In this document: positions 46,542 through 58,017 of the stretch, piece after piece | How positions within the stretch are numbered: the stretch's first letter is position 1 | Layout: each line of letters opens with the position of its first letter | NCBI RefSeq assembly: GCF_921293095.1 | Contig: NC_060254.1 | Span: 5,208,001-5,272,000, forward strand | Direction of reading: 5' to 3' | Source of the DNA: Ischnura elegans | Taxonomy: Eukaryota > Arthropoda > Insecta > Odonata > Coenagrionidae | Length of the DNA stretch: 64,000 nt | Notes under the pieces: generated by a model | Seen by the model: the letters and a program-made list of their open reading frames with translations, nothing else | The model's database searches: none | What the model was told of the DNA's origin: nothing | Made by a program: the position numbers and the translations under genes

Positions 46542-46973
46542 TTCGACAATGGAAAATAATAAATAATTAGGCGGGGAAAAAGCAAAGCAGAGTTTTGACA
46601 AAATCAATTCGAAATGGTACATTTAACTCTGATCCACAAAGTGTAGCAGATTGTTACTACTTAAACTATCGTTAAACACATGTTATACAAGTTGAAAATG
46701 AGACCCTTTCGCCAAACGCATTATGTCTTCAAGAGCAATGTCACTCATTAACTGTAGAACCAATTGAAATACAAAATATGATTTATAATTTAAAAAATAG
46801 AACATCGGCAGTTTTTTATAATTGCTAAATAGTTCTAGTTTAAATGATGTCTTAATTTATAGCTCCAGTTTTATGCCATATTTTTAAGTTAAGTTTTAGG
46901 CGGGGAATATCTAATAAGAAAAATTAATTTAATCAGTCAAAGTATTTAATAAGTCAAAAGAAGTCAGTGAGCA

Positions 46974-47690
46974 TTGTTACGCCAATCTTTAAAAATAAAA
47001 ACTCCTTTCTTCGAGAAAAGACGTATTTGTCTCCTTTATATTATTTCCAAAATTATAGAAAAAAGATTAATAAGAAGACTAACTAATTATTTAAATAGGA
47101 TTAAGTTAGCTCCCAAGGTCAATTCGATTTTCATACAAATATATAAATTATCTTCAAACAAGAATACAAGAAAATCTTAAAATTTTAGAGTTGGTGCGTT
47201 GAAAATAATATGAACGTCAACGCAGCTAAAACAACATACATTACCTTTCCTTGTAAAGGCTTTGATTTTCCAAATCCATTCATTCATTCATTTATCATTC
47301 AAAAATGTAAAAACAAAAAAAAGTCAGTGCGAAATAATGAGAAAAATACAGGATCACAAATATTACTTTTGTTCCCAAGATGATCTGGAGAAGGCACATC
47401 CAACTGCTGATTCTAAAATAAGGCAAACTATGGAGAAAATTATATTTGTTCAGGAATTTCGTAAATATAAACCAGATAATGTCTTTTTACTGTGCTTCTT
47501 TACACCCTCGTTTAGAATTAGGCTTTGTTTTCTGGGTAGGTTCCTTCCAAGTACAATTAAAAATTCTAAGAATCACCGAAAATCATTTTCTGAGAACGAT
47601 ACTATGCAAGCCAATTAGAGAAAGCCCTTGCATAACGAGTTAAAAATTCAGAATTATAGAAAGCTTTGTTTTCAAAATGTTACTACAATA
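46974..47690 (+). mobile_element. Jockey/CR1-like LINE fragment
   Basis: The frame at 46974 gives LLYIISKIIEKRLIRRLTNY then LNRIKLAPKVNSIF, matching the reverse-transcriptase block that ends NQFGF. Further on, NNMNVNAAKTTYITF matches the conserved N..KT..M.F motif. At 47480-47620 LHPRLELGFVFWVGSF and NHFLRTILCKPIRES match the C-terminal H..L.YG..FWGG block. Large internal parts between the blocks are missing, so the copy is deleted and frameshifted. Confidence 0.75.
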
Positions 47691-49636
47691 TAATATTGTG
47701 AGTAGAAATAGTGGAAGTAAAAGGGCATAGCCGGATAAAGAGGGTGAAAAGTCCCCCATCCCGGATGTTTCCCGTACTTGGGGTATGCAATTGGGGATCA
47801 AATAGGACAAACCTCCCCATATTTCCAGCCCGCTATGTGCCCACCAGGGCCGGCTAGATTGAAAATACGATTTTCACTCTTTTTTAAATATCTCGGTCAA
47901 GAATGGATATTTTTTATTGCGGTTTGCTGCATTTGAAACTTTATTTAATGGCACATATTTCCAATTGTTTTCAAGAACTTCGAGCGAGGCAAGAAGATAT
48001 GGCGTCGATTTGAAAATTTCTAATGCATGTTTTCATAAAATTTTCTTGAGAGGGCCAAAAAGAAAAAACGTTTACTGGAGGTGTTTTTTAATACCTTTCG
48101 GCTGGCGTATTGAAAATATAACTTTTAGGTGGTGGAACATCGCGAAAAATGCGATTGAAAATATGCGATTTTGGCCATTTGGCTCCATACTCTGGCCCTC
48201 CAAAACACCCCTTTTTAGTTATTATAGTATTGTACCGATTAAGGTGCGCACCACAGGGACAGAATTGTATTGATACTGGTGCCGAAAATGACTTCAGGGC
48301 CCCCGAAAACTGCCGGAACGTAAGAATTTAGATTAAGAAAATGAGCTCGATTTGAGTTTTCCCCGCGTTGTATCTACGCACAAGTGTTGTTTCATTTGTG
48401 GATATACCGCTATAAATTACCTCCATCGTGTTCCCGTATAAGCTATATTTCAGGTGAGAGGAGGTTTATCATTCCTTTCAAAAATGTGGTCTGTAAAGGT
48501 TATGTACATGATAAGCGGTTTTTACCTATGAAATTCCCACTTTCCGTATCTACTGCAAAAGTATTTCCTTGCATGTTTCTAAAATTCGTCTCTTTGTGGA
48601 CAAAGTCGCATATTTATCTAACCGCAGTTTGACGGCGAAACTTAGTGACTTCCTTTTTCTAGAGAAATGATTGTCCGCGAACTTTTACTGGTTTGTCATG
48701 GGACCAAGTAACAGAGTTACTTAGTGTGTTAACGTCGACGAGAAATTCGAATATTAGGCCAGTCACTCAAGGGCTGATAGTTTTTATTTTTAAGCTCCAA
48801 ACCGAAAACATGAACAGTACTAGCTCCTCTCTGTAAACCATTCCCTATTTTTACCCTTGATGGGTTGTGATTGTTATGCCCGGGCCCTTTTTGGCCATTC
48901 AAAATGAAGGCGATTCTCTAAAATCAATCTTGCAATCGGCATATCCAGTGATAATTTCATGAATAAGCTCTTATAAAAAAAGTTTTTTTAAAAACCAGCC
49001 TTTATATTTAGATTACAGGGGATGAGCAACGTTTATATATGACACAAAGCAAAAAAACTCAGTGACCCCGAAAAACCAAAAGTGACGTATTAAAAAAGTC
49101 ACTATATTTATTACTACGAATCTGCAGGCGCTCGAAGGGAAGAAAAATTTTTTGACGATTTTCGAAAAAAATCTAAGTGCCGAAAAATTTCAAAGTCCAG
49201 AGTCCGGACCTGGGACGACGGAATTCGGACGAAATTTTTCCAAGTCCGAAGCCGGATCCGAGACGACGGAGGGACTTTGAAAAATTTTCGAAAGCGGGGG
49301 TCTCGCCGAGTAAAGCAAGACGAATCCCCCAAGCTAGGGCTGAGTCGATGGGAAATTTTATGGTGGATAACTTTTACTGTGGTCGCAAAACACGAAAATC
49401 GACCATTTGGAACTTCTTTGATCAAAAACATGTTTTGGGGGGCTATAGGTTGACTGGGGGGTGGTTAAAGGGGGGTTGGAGAGAAAAAGTTATATTTTCA
49501 TGTATTGTCATCGGAAATGAAGAAGTGTGCAAAATTTCAGCGTTTTTGCTTCACAGGAAGTGAGTCAAATTTCAGTTACAAGATTTGTACCAGACAAACA
49601 GACAGGTTGGTGAGTTGATATAAAGACTGTAAAAAA

Positions 49637-49831
49637 GGTGACATTTTGATTCTGGATAGAGGATTTCGGGATGTTGTGTCATATTCAGAAGATAATTTAG
49701 AGTTCAGCGTGCTGATGCCGACGCTGAAAGGCATGCAAGCTCAATTAACGACTAAAGAATTGAATAAATTGTGATTTCGTGGCTAAATTAAGACGGGTAG
49801 GTATTGATAGCATTAAGGAAAAATATCATTA
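49637..49831 (+). pseudogene. DDE-type transposase fragment
   Basis: The frame reads GDILILDRGFRDVVSYSEDN then LMPTLKGMQAQLTTKELNK. After a stop and frame change it reads CDFVAKLRRVGIDSIKEKY. The order DRGF-R..., MP..., QL(T/S)..E, VTK.RWVVES.N.R.K is that of DDE_Tnp_4-like (PIF/ISL2EU-related) transposases, where the D in DRGF and the E in VVES would be catalytic. Here the glutamate is replaced in RRVGIDS and the frame is broken, so it is dead. It lies inside the long-TIR element and probably belonged to it. Confidence 0.7.
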
Positions 49832-50950
49832 AAATATAACGAACTATAATTTTTATTTAGAATATACTTACAGCGAATGGCATCGTATGGGGCAGCATAT
49901 TGAGATATTTCTGTGACTGTGGCAATGGAATAGAAGAATAGGGTGTTGCGCTCATATAGCAGCAACAATTTATTATTTATCCTACGGGCAGTACCAAAAT
50001 AAAATCGCAAGATCTTGATTTTATTAAGTAATATTAAATAAGATTTTAACTAGCATTTGCTTTTACGGACAACGCAGTAACATGCATCAATGAATATTCA
50101 GAGGATGACGAATAACCTTTCAAGAGCGATTTTCATTGACATCCTGGGGTCAATATAAAATTGTATGGTGAAAATTCATCTGCTCGGCTAGTTACTGTTC
50201 ACCAGATTTTTTTATTTGTATGCCAATTGGGAAAAAGCTTAAAACCATAATTTTTTCATTTCAGCAAACAGCTATCATAAACTTATCATGATATCCACAT
50301 AGTTTAGCATAGGTGAGGTAATTTAAATGAATTTATATCTTATAAGGACATTGAGGAAGTTCAATAAATTCTCATTGAAAGGAATGACAGAGGGGGTTGG
50401 AAGCCGGGAAATTCTTTTTAGCTTACTCGGGCGTTTTCAAGGGCCCTGAAGGCATTTTCGGAACCAGTATCAATACAATTCTGTCCCTGTGTTGAGCACC
50501 TTAATCGGTACAATACTATAATAACTAAAAAGGGGTGTTTTGGAGGGCCAGAGTATGGAGCCAAATGGCCAAAATCGCATATTTTCAATCGCATTTTTCG
50601 CGATGTTCCACCACCTAAAAGTTATATTTTCAATACGCCAGCCGAAAGGTATTAAAAAACACTTCCAGAAAACGTTTTTTCTTTTTGGCCCTCTCAAGAA
50701 AATTTTATGAAAACATGCATTAGAAATTTTCAAATCGACGCCATATCTTCTTGCCTAGCTCGAAGTTCTTGAAAACAATTGGAAATATGTGCCATTAAAT
50801 AAAGTTTCAAATGCAGCAAACCGCAATAAAAAATATCCATTCTTGACCGAGATATTAAAAAAAGAGTGAAAATCGTATTTTCGATCTAGCCGGCCCTGGT
50901 GGGCACATAGCGGGCTGGAAATATGGGGAGGTTTGTCCTATTTGATCCCC

Positions 50951-51616
50951 AATAGGGTAGTTTCCTTCATCAAAGAAAACGAAAGGCATTGATTGCGATT
51001 CGTTACCCACCATTAGTGTATTCATAATACACAAATTATTTGGTTTTTGAAATACCGGTTTAGACGAATGGCAAGGGTCAAATTTTATCCTCATTTGAAA
51101 AAGGCCAGATTGGCGCCCATGCGATTCCACTCCACGTGACGTCACAGGGACCTAGTTTCTACACAAGAGGATAGGAGTTATACATCGTCTGAGGTTACCA
51201 ATGCATGCATGAGGCACAGAGCTCAGGGAAACATGTCTTAATAATCACCTACTAAAACTGGCTAGGGTCGGAAAGTTTTCTTCGTTTGATAAGGTATTAA
51301 TAAACCTTTTTTAAGCCAAGCGCTACCTTTCAGCAAGGTACTCAGCTACCCGCTGGCAGCCTGCGACGTATCAGCGCTAAGCCTCGCCTCAAGGTCACTT
51401 CACCGGGCGGGAGGGGGAACCAGAAATACGACGTACGGAGATATTTCCCGGCATTCATACTTGAGCGTCGCGTTTTCGCGCGCTTGAAAATTTTCACTTT
51501 TCATTTAATCGCGAAAAATAGATATTGTCATTTAAAAATCTAAAAGCGTGAAATACGTACTCCAGGAGTAATAATCTTTCGATTAAGGCAATAAAAAAAT
51601 AATAGGAAACCACCCT
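50951..51616 (-). mobile_element. 650-bp TIR element (family M), copy E, nested in a transposon TIR
   Basis: It starts AATAGGGTAGTTTCC after GATCCCC and ends ...GAAACCACCCT before CCAAGTACGGG, three bases short of the full terminus. The intact left arm of the host element has about eleven extra bases at the junction, so a small deletion accompanied or followed insertion. One CRE is intact (51137). Confidence 0.92.
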
Positions 51617-51677
51617 CCAAGTACGGGAAAAATCCGGGATGGGGGACTTTTCACCTTCTTATCCGGCTATGCCCTTT

Positions 51678-54220
51678 ATTTGATAAAACATTAAACAAAG
51701 ACAAATTACATTTTGAGCATTCTGAAGTACATAATCAAATATTTAAGAACTCCCTTTTGTTTTTAAGACTGTTTTTTTTAACAAATTACCTTTTGAAATA
51801 AAACATATAATTTCATAAGGTCATTCTGCATTGCTACGAAAAATTGAAAGATGCAAATCACTTTCGTATTACCTTTGTATAACTTTCATAACAATGTTGA
51901 AAACATATTAATGAAAGCAATGGAACCATTTTGAAATTATATTGCTCATAAACTCGCTTTCCCAATGATTGCATTAATATCACTGAAGTGAGTTGGTAAT
52001 AATTATTATATAAGTCTATTGATGGAAAAATATTATCAGAAAATGGTTTAAAATATTACGCATAACATCGTGCGCTCGAATGCGTTACGTGGATCGGAAT
52101 AATTTTTGCGTGAACACTGAACTCACTTGCGTCTATTTTTGTTGCTATTTTTCAAAATTTCACATTGACCACATTACTGGAAAAAGTGTCAAATTATATT
52201 CCGAAAATATTAGTATGGTTATATTGCTATTAGATGTTAATAAATTAATTTTCTCTCATTGCCTCTCAGCTAGCCCCACTCTCCTCTTAAAATCAGGAAT
52301 ATGTTGATTACCTGACACCCGCAGGCCCCTTTGAGCTATCTTAGCGCTTTCTAAGCAACGACTAGTCCAATCAAACTTTCTCTCTATCCTTTCCTCTCTT
52401 ACATACGTTCAAATATCGATTATAATGGAGGATTATTCCAACTATATTCTATTCAAATTCACCAAGCAGGTCGCCATCCAGAATATTGCTCCAAAACATG
52501 AGCATATTGTGGACGGACATCAATGATATTAAGTCATTGATGATTCAAAAATGGCGACATTTGATTTTCTACACTAGGTTGCTACGGCCTTGGTTCTTTT
52601 TAAAGTTACTTTAACAGCAAAAAACATCAAAAGTCGCCTTATTCTGGGGATCTAAGGGAAGAAAAATCAATTTTCAAATTACTATAATTAGTGCAAGAAT
52701 GTTAGAATGTCTTTATTTTGTAGTGATTATTTATCATTTTCTTCAGTTAGCACGAAAACGTTTTCAGTTGAATGGACGCCGTAATAAGAATTTCACAATT
52801 GTTTAGCAATCATTAAAAATGTGTCAACTTATAAAACTTTTTACAGCCGTGAAATAAACAGTAAATAAAAACAAAGTTAGCTCGATAGGTAATATTTATT
52901 CTGTATTTTTGGGAGACTTAAAATTTTATACCAATGTTTTAGTAAATATGACCTCAGAGCATGAAGAAATAAAATGTTTGCTCAAAAAATAGACAATGAC
53001 TCCAAAAAAGCATCTCTAAAATTTACCAAAATTGGCTAAAATTTATCAGCCATTTGTAAATCATTCATATATGTCGATCAATATATATTTTATTTTGACA
53101 AATATCCCAATAGTTGGAGACAATTATCTTTCCATTGGGGCCCACCCTACAATCTGGATCTCAATGGAATAAATGGCCGCGATTACTCAAAATTAGTTTA
53201 CATAACCTTACATTGAACTTGGACCCCCCCTTCGAAAATTTATGGCATGCACGCTTCTTGTTCAGAGATTATAGTTCGGAGAGTGAACCCTACCTAAAAT
53301 TGCCAATATAGCATTACCAATATTACTAATTTAATTTTTCCAAAAAATGTTCGCATACCTACGAATATAACTTAACTTACAAAATTTTGAATACAACTGC
53401 ACCTCACTGAATGCGATAATAAATGTTTTACCATCTAAAAGTAATTACTTTCTTATGGTAGGAATGTGAGTGCCTAATGTTTTAAATCCTACTTGAAGTT
53501 TTTTTTGTTTCATTTTCATCTTATTTCATTCCAGTTTTATAAATTCGCCTATTGTCCACTACCTATGTTTGTTGGTAGCAAATAGTGACGAAGGCCTACT
53601 CTTCATATCGTGGGAAATTTAAAGACGATAGCATAGTGCTTGAAAAGAGAAATACGTAAGCACCCGGACAATATGCCATATGTCCTATTTTAACCGCAAT
53701 GCACGCCACAATATGCTGCACCGACAATCAATCTCAATGCGGTCTTTTTCACTACCCCAATGCTTAATCAGTGGCGATTGATTGAAGCTGTCCCCTTTTA
53801 TAAATTCACCACGCTACCCTTTTGAGTTGCAAGATTGACTATGTCACTACATTCGACAGATATTAGAAAAATGTCTAGTTTCACTACATTCAAGCAATGA
53901 AGTTGCACATGCTTCCCTCACATATTAACGGAAATAAGGATTTTATAAAAGAACATTGGTATCACCAAAAATCCCCAATTACGTCTACTGAATGACTGAA
54001 ATATACTTCAACTTACTTGTTCTAAACGTATGTATGAGAGCCTTCGTGTATAAAACCTTATAATTGGACTAGGTAGTACGTTTTGCAACGGTATGATTAC
54101 AAACACCCTGCATCTCACACAGTCATGTTTGGGAGATGTGACTTTTAAAAAAGCTAAGGTATAAAACATGAGTGAGCTACAATTCAGATGTTTTGTGTGA
54201 AAGCAATGCCACCTCAATCA
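51678..54220. other. Unassigned AT-rich intergenic sequence
   Basis: No gene, RNA or recognised repeat was found. Confidence 0.4.
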
Positions 54221-54224
54221 ACAT

Positions 54225-54330
54225 CCACGAATCCTAAGATCGCTTTGATGTAGCCCTACATTCAATTCTCCCGTCCAATCACATCTATTTAATGCATCTG
54301 CTTTACATCGTCTACTCTTTAAATCTGATC
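54225..54330 (-). repeat. RTE-like LINE 3' tail, antisense
   Basis: AATCCTAAGATCGCTTTGAT at 54230 and the following pyrimidine-rich segment match the tails at 2683 and 18620. Confidence 0.5.
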
Positions 54331-54589
54331 CAAAGCTACCGTTCTCCCGACTTCGACCATAACTTTCATTATATTTATAAAAATTCACGAAACTATATAT
54401 TTTTATGGAGTGTATGTTTGAGTCCTGTAGAGCAAAGTTAAATACGGAGAGGAAGCAAAGAGAGCATTGCATTGGGGACTCTAATGCGCGTATTCGCTCC
54501 AATTGCGGACTCCCATTGTGAGGCTGTTCCCTGCGAATACGTTGTCAGAGATGCATAAAACGGTGAAAATAAAGAAATAACAATGATAA

Positions 54590-54960
54590 ACAAGAGGAAG
54601 GTCCGTGCTGCTGTGCTCTCGATAGCACCTCTACAGGGACACCTGCGACATCAACAACCGCCTGTAGCCGACCCAACTAAAATCGATATGCGATAGCGGG
54701 AGGATTAGGGGGGAGGGGCAATGACGTCATAGCGAGAGAGAGATGAGGAAGGAGGGGGTGGGGTCTATGCGTATGGATCCAAAACAGTTGAGCGGCGAAG
54801 TGCGCAGGCGCCGTCCTCAAACAGACGAGATGCTGGTTTCAGGCGCGGACGAGTCGCGACCCTTACGATTGGAAATGAAAGTGGGGGCTCGAAAAGAGAA
54901 GAGAGGTGAATACGTCACAGAAGGTGTTTAACCGTCCGCCATTTTGGTACTCCCTGTTTT
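54590..54960 (+). promoter_or_regulatory. GC-rich candidate regulatory region upstream of gene 2
   Basis: The block is GC-rich and CpG-containing against an AT-rich background. It holds TGACGTCA at 54722, a half-site TACGTCAC near 54911 and a YY1/Pho-type CCGCCATTTTGG at 54936-54947. The 62-codon open frame at 54743-54931 is arginine/glutamate rich and probably follows composition. An upstream promoter or enhancer of gene 2 is plausible. Confidence 0.35.
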
Positions 54961-55189
54961 AACATCATTGCTTGTAGGCATGAAGCCGGTATTAGGTCAA
55001 TCATGCACCAAGGAGAATAACGTCGGGAGCATTAATGCTGTATTTGTTGGATGAAAAAGAAGGTTATGTAAGGGTGCAGACCCTTATTTTTAGCCTCCAG
55101 CTATTAACAAAAGAGGCCAGGGATATCAAATATTAACAAAGCATCCGATGTTCCAAATGGAAGCTAAAACTTCACTTCGAATAATATAC

Positions 55190-55275
55190 AAGGGTTTGGG
55201 GTTTATCAAGATAAATGTACCCAATGTACCCAATGGGACTTGAACCCCGGACTCCGTGTATAGTATTTAGAAATA
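55190..55275 (-). repeat. tRNA-derived SINE remnant
   Basis: On the minus strand GGGGTTCAAGTCCCATTGGG is a good B box in tRNA context, followed by a duplicated GGGTACATT unit. The head is incomplete. Confidence 0.45.
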
Positions 55276-55289
55276 TCAGACGTTTACTA

Positions 55290-56009
55290 TATTGACATTT
55301 AATATAATTGATAACTTCATCAACACCACACAGCTTGATATGGTACAATTTCGACCGTATTCAACACTCACGTTTTATAATCAAGAAGAAATACTTGAAG
55401 CTAGTCGATGTTATACCAAATAAACCAGGTGGAATAGACAATTTTATTATTACATATGCCATGAACATATCCACTAACTTTTCTCGCGAGAAAATGATGA
55501 CGTTTCGGATGTTGCTGAGTCTTCTGTCTGACTGTTCTACGCCTGGCTACCTTCTTAATGTGAGAATTCCCATTCATTCAAATTTTATTGCAATTAATTT
55601 TCCTGTGTCAATACTCCAACATTTCTACAATCATTTATATTTTAACCTAGTTTTTACCTGGAAATGCTATTGACCGCGTCCAATATGTTTATTTGTAGTT
55701 TTTTTTTAAAGAAATTAGAGCAACCTTTTGTCTTTTGAATGTCTGAGGACGAATTAAAAAGAATAAAACACCTGTAAATTTGCACTTCATGAACGTCATA
55801 AACCATATTTCACCCAAAAAGAACGCGAGGAATCGTAGGAAATTATTGCCGAATAATTTATTTGGCATGTGGCCTCTTTAATTATTACTAATTAAAGAAC
55901 AACAACCTCACCAACTTCTTAAAATCCAATGAGATCGTTCAATTGTTTTTTGTTGTTGCCGATGGTCATGGTGATTGAACATTAAAGAGGCCGGTATTTC
56001 TCTATCCGG
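55290..56009. other. Unassigned intergenic sequence
   Basis: The 121-codon frame at 55308-55673 has no recognised motif. Nothing else was seen. Confidence 0.35.
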
Positions 56010-56205
56010 GCGTAACCCTTTAGTAGATAAGTTGACGACGTCACTGGCTCTTGCCGAGCGTCCCACCGCTTCTCTTCGGCCTCGCTCATCCGTCTCACGA
56101 AGTTCTTCGTCCTTATCATTGTTAGCGCGGGACTCTTTCTGTCAATGATCGGGGATCTTCCTGAGCGAGTTAAAGAATGAGTCACCGACTCGTAAAAAGT
56201 GGGCA
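56010..56205 (-). repeat. CRE-bearing repeat family X, copy 3
   Basis: The reverse complement aligns with 26151-26350: the CCACTTTTTACGAG start, CTCGCTCAGGAAGA, GTGAGACGGATGAGCGAGG, and GCCAGTGACGTCGTCAACTT at the end. The first CRE position reads TGACTCA (an AP-1-type site) and the second is TGACGTCG. Confidence 0.5.
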
Positions 56206-56999
56206 GTGGCAGTACATTCACATTTTTCCATTTTTAAGAAATGATAAAATGGCTGATCGTCGTCATTTACTTCAATCTTCTGAATTCTTTTCAAAAAATT
56301 GCGATTTCGTGTCTGTGTGAGTCCATCCTCTATATATGACGCCACGATCATTCATGATAACTCAACTTTGTAACGACAGAGTCGAAATCTAGGGAGGCTC
56401 AACCAAAGACAATTTTGCATTAAAACAAGGTGATTTTATAGGAAATAATGATGATAAAGGATTTGGGAACCCTAACCAAGGGACGAATGCAAGGAGGAAT
56501 ATGTACTTCTTAACTTAGAAGATTGATTCACGCTGCCCCCTCGTTCCATTTTTAACGGGGATTCAAAACTGTCAACAGCATTGAGATGAGTACAGATATA
56601 TCCATTGATTTATAAGGTTTGCAATAGAGTAAACATTATCAATTACGAGGGATAGCATTGATGAGCTATGAATTGCATCGTCTCGAATGTGAATTCCGGA
56701 GAGAATCCTTAACCATTTCTTATTTTTCAGAGAAGTTGGGATGTAGCGACTTTCGCAAACCCATGCAAGCGGGTGACAGCACAATCACCACTCTACTTGA
56801 GAATCCGCTACTGCAGCGATGGCTTATATTTTTAATTGGGGGGGCTAAGGAAAGGAAAACAAAATTACGCGGGCCAATATAAGAAATTAAATAAGGGAAA
56901 ATGATACAATACACATTTTTTGTGATATCAAGTCCTTTTAAAGTCTGAGAGGTTATGAATGAGACTGCGATGATTAAAAATGCGATTATTTATGTAAAC

Positions 57000-57100
57000 G
57001 TTTCTCATGACTAGGATCGAACTGGCAACTGCACTTATTCCTACTATTAGATGAGAAGTTCAGTGCTCATCCATTCAGTCTGTTTGCAAGACAACCCTTT
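57000..57100 (-). repeat. tRNA-derived SINE
   Basis: On the minus strand a head with GGATGAGCACTGAACT (A-box region) and GCCAGTTCGATCCTAG (B box, 57011-57025) ends in CATGAGAAACG. It looks like the tRNA-related part of a SINE with mutated acceptor pairing. Confidence 0.5.
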
Positions 57101-57289
57101 CGACCTAGTCATTTTTACTCTTTGAGTCATAGTGAGTTTTACGTTTCAATTTACATTCTGACACCTTAGATAAGTCTACAAATGATACACTCTTTCGCCA
57201 TTGATACCGAAAAGAAGAGAAAGAAAAAGAGGAAAAGTTATGTAGATATTATTTTTTTGAGCCGGTGCTATGTTTTAATTGGCTGGATT

Positions 57290-57734
57290 AGGAATATGGC
57301 CACCGGAGGCCGAATATTTGAGGGCGGAGGGCCGCATCTGGTCCCCAAAGGCCGTTACTGCTCTGGAGCACGAGTCACGGCTCGGGGCGAGGGTAGGGAT
57401 AACCAAGATGGCGGACCGTTGCGTTCGGCGCGGTGACGTCGCGACCCCTATCCCTTCATTTCATGGCGAGCGTGTGAGGGGGAGGGGTGACGAGAGAGTG
57501 ACGTATTCGGATGAATGGAGCCCTCTCCCTTGTGAAAGCGTTTTGCGCAGTTCCTGGACGCCAACCACAAACACAAAAGGGTGCGAGGCGACGAAGAGAG
57601 ATATTTTGAGACAGTTGACAGCCGCCCTGCGATTGCCAATTGGGTTGATTGCCTGCTGACACCATTCCTCGACTGAGCCTCTCTTCGACTGCTAACCTTT
57701 GCAAGGGCTTCCGGTGAAGGAGTAGCAAGCAAGG
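57290..57734 (+). promoter_or_regulatory. GC/CpG-rich promoter and 5' leader of gene 2
   Basis: A sharp rise in GC and CpG precedes the gene 2 ATG. It contains CAAGATGGCGGAC (57404-57416, YY1/Pho type), a near-CRE TGACGTCG (57434) and CCAAT-like AGCCAATTGGG-type sequence near 57638. No TATA box is placed convincingly, so initiation is probably dispersed. Several upstream ATGs open short frames. Confidence 0.5.
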
Positions 57735-57866
57735 ATGGCGAGGCCGTTGGCAGGTGTGGTGGTGCTCCTGGTGTCCGTGGTGGTGTGTGTCGTCAACGCG
57801 AGGGTCACGGCCGAGTTCTACAGTCGAATGCGCGAACTGCTGAGACAGCGGTCAACGGCCAACAAG
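57735..57866 (+). CDS. Signal-peptide first exon of a secreted protein (gene 2)
   Basis: ATG in good context (CAAGGATGG) starts MARPLAGVVVLLVSVVVCVV, a textbook signal peptide with likely cleavage after NA (residue 22). The sequence RVTAEFYSRMRELLRQRSTA follows. The exon ends AAC AAG before gtcagt (donor at 57867), phase 0, 44 codons. No further exon is visible in the remaining 6 kb. Like the first exon of gene 1 it is about 44 codons, supplies a signal peptide plus about 20 residues, and ends in phase 0. It may be a tandem relative or an unrelated secreted protein. GC and codon use support coding. Confidence 0.65.
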
Positions 57867-58017
57867 GTCAGTCAATGTGTGGCGACGCGGCCATATGGCG
57901 CGGCATACTCACTGAAGCCACTTCCGAAACCAATGAGTACCTACTCATGCACGTCGCATTCTCACGGGTTGCGCGGGATAAAATATCACTCACAAATATT
58001 TAAAGTAATGACTTGCT

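Larger units (their letters stand above)
47719..51677 (+). mobile_element. 4-kb DNA transposon with about 590-bp terminal inverted repeats
   Basis: Left TIR 47719-48315 begins AAAGGGCATAGCCGGATAA and contains AGTCCCCCATCCCGGAT. The right TIR, broken by a family M element, runs from about 50420 to 51677 and ends with the same sequence inverted. The arms remain highly similar. The interior has a DDE transposase remnant at 49637-49831 and otherwise decayed DNA. Without the nested MITE the element is about 3.3 kb. A target duplication is not clear. Confidence 0.85.

Noticed and set aside
50470..50733. Near-identical frames at 47917-48273 (+) and 50470-50733 (-)
   Set aside because: They are the same sequence in the two inverted TIRs of the long-TIR transposon; no domain, and the reading is a by-product of AT-rich repeat DNA.
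50855..51145. 96-codon minus-strand frame resembling one at 21305-21565
   Set aside because: The likeness comes from shared family M DNA (both cross the same end of the element), not from a protein; the frame runs through the terminal repeat into unrelated flanks.
47719..51677. Polinton-type element because of long TIRs
   Set aside because: No polymerase, integrase or capsid-like coding is present, the element is only 3-4 kb, and the remnant that survives is a DDE transposase.
57448..57732. Minus-strand frames of 90 and 94 codons next to gene 2
   Set aside because: They overlap each other and the GC-rich leader; they are compositional shadows without motif or start context.
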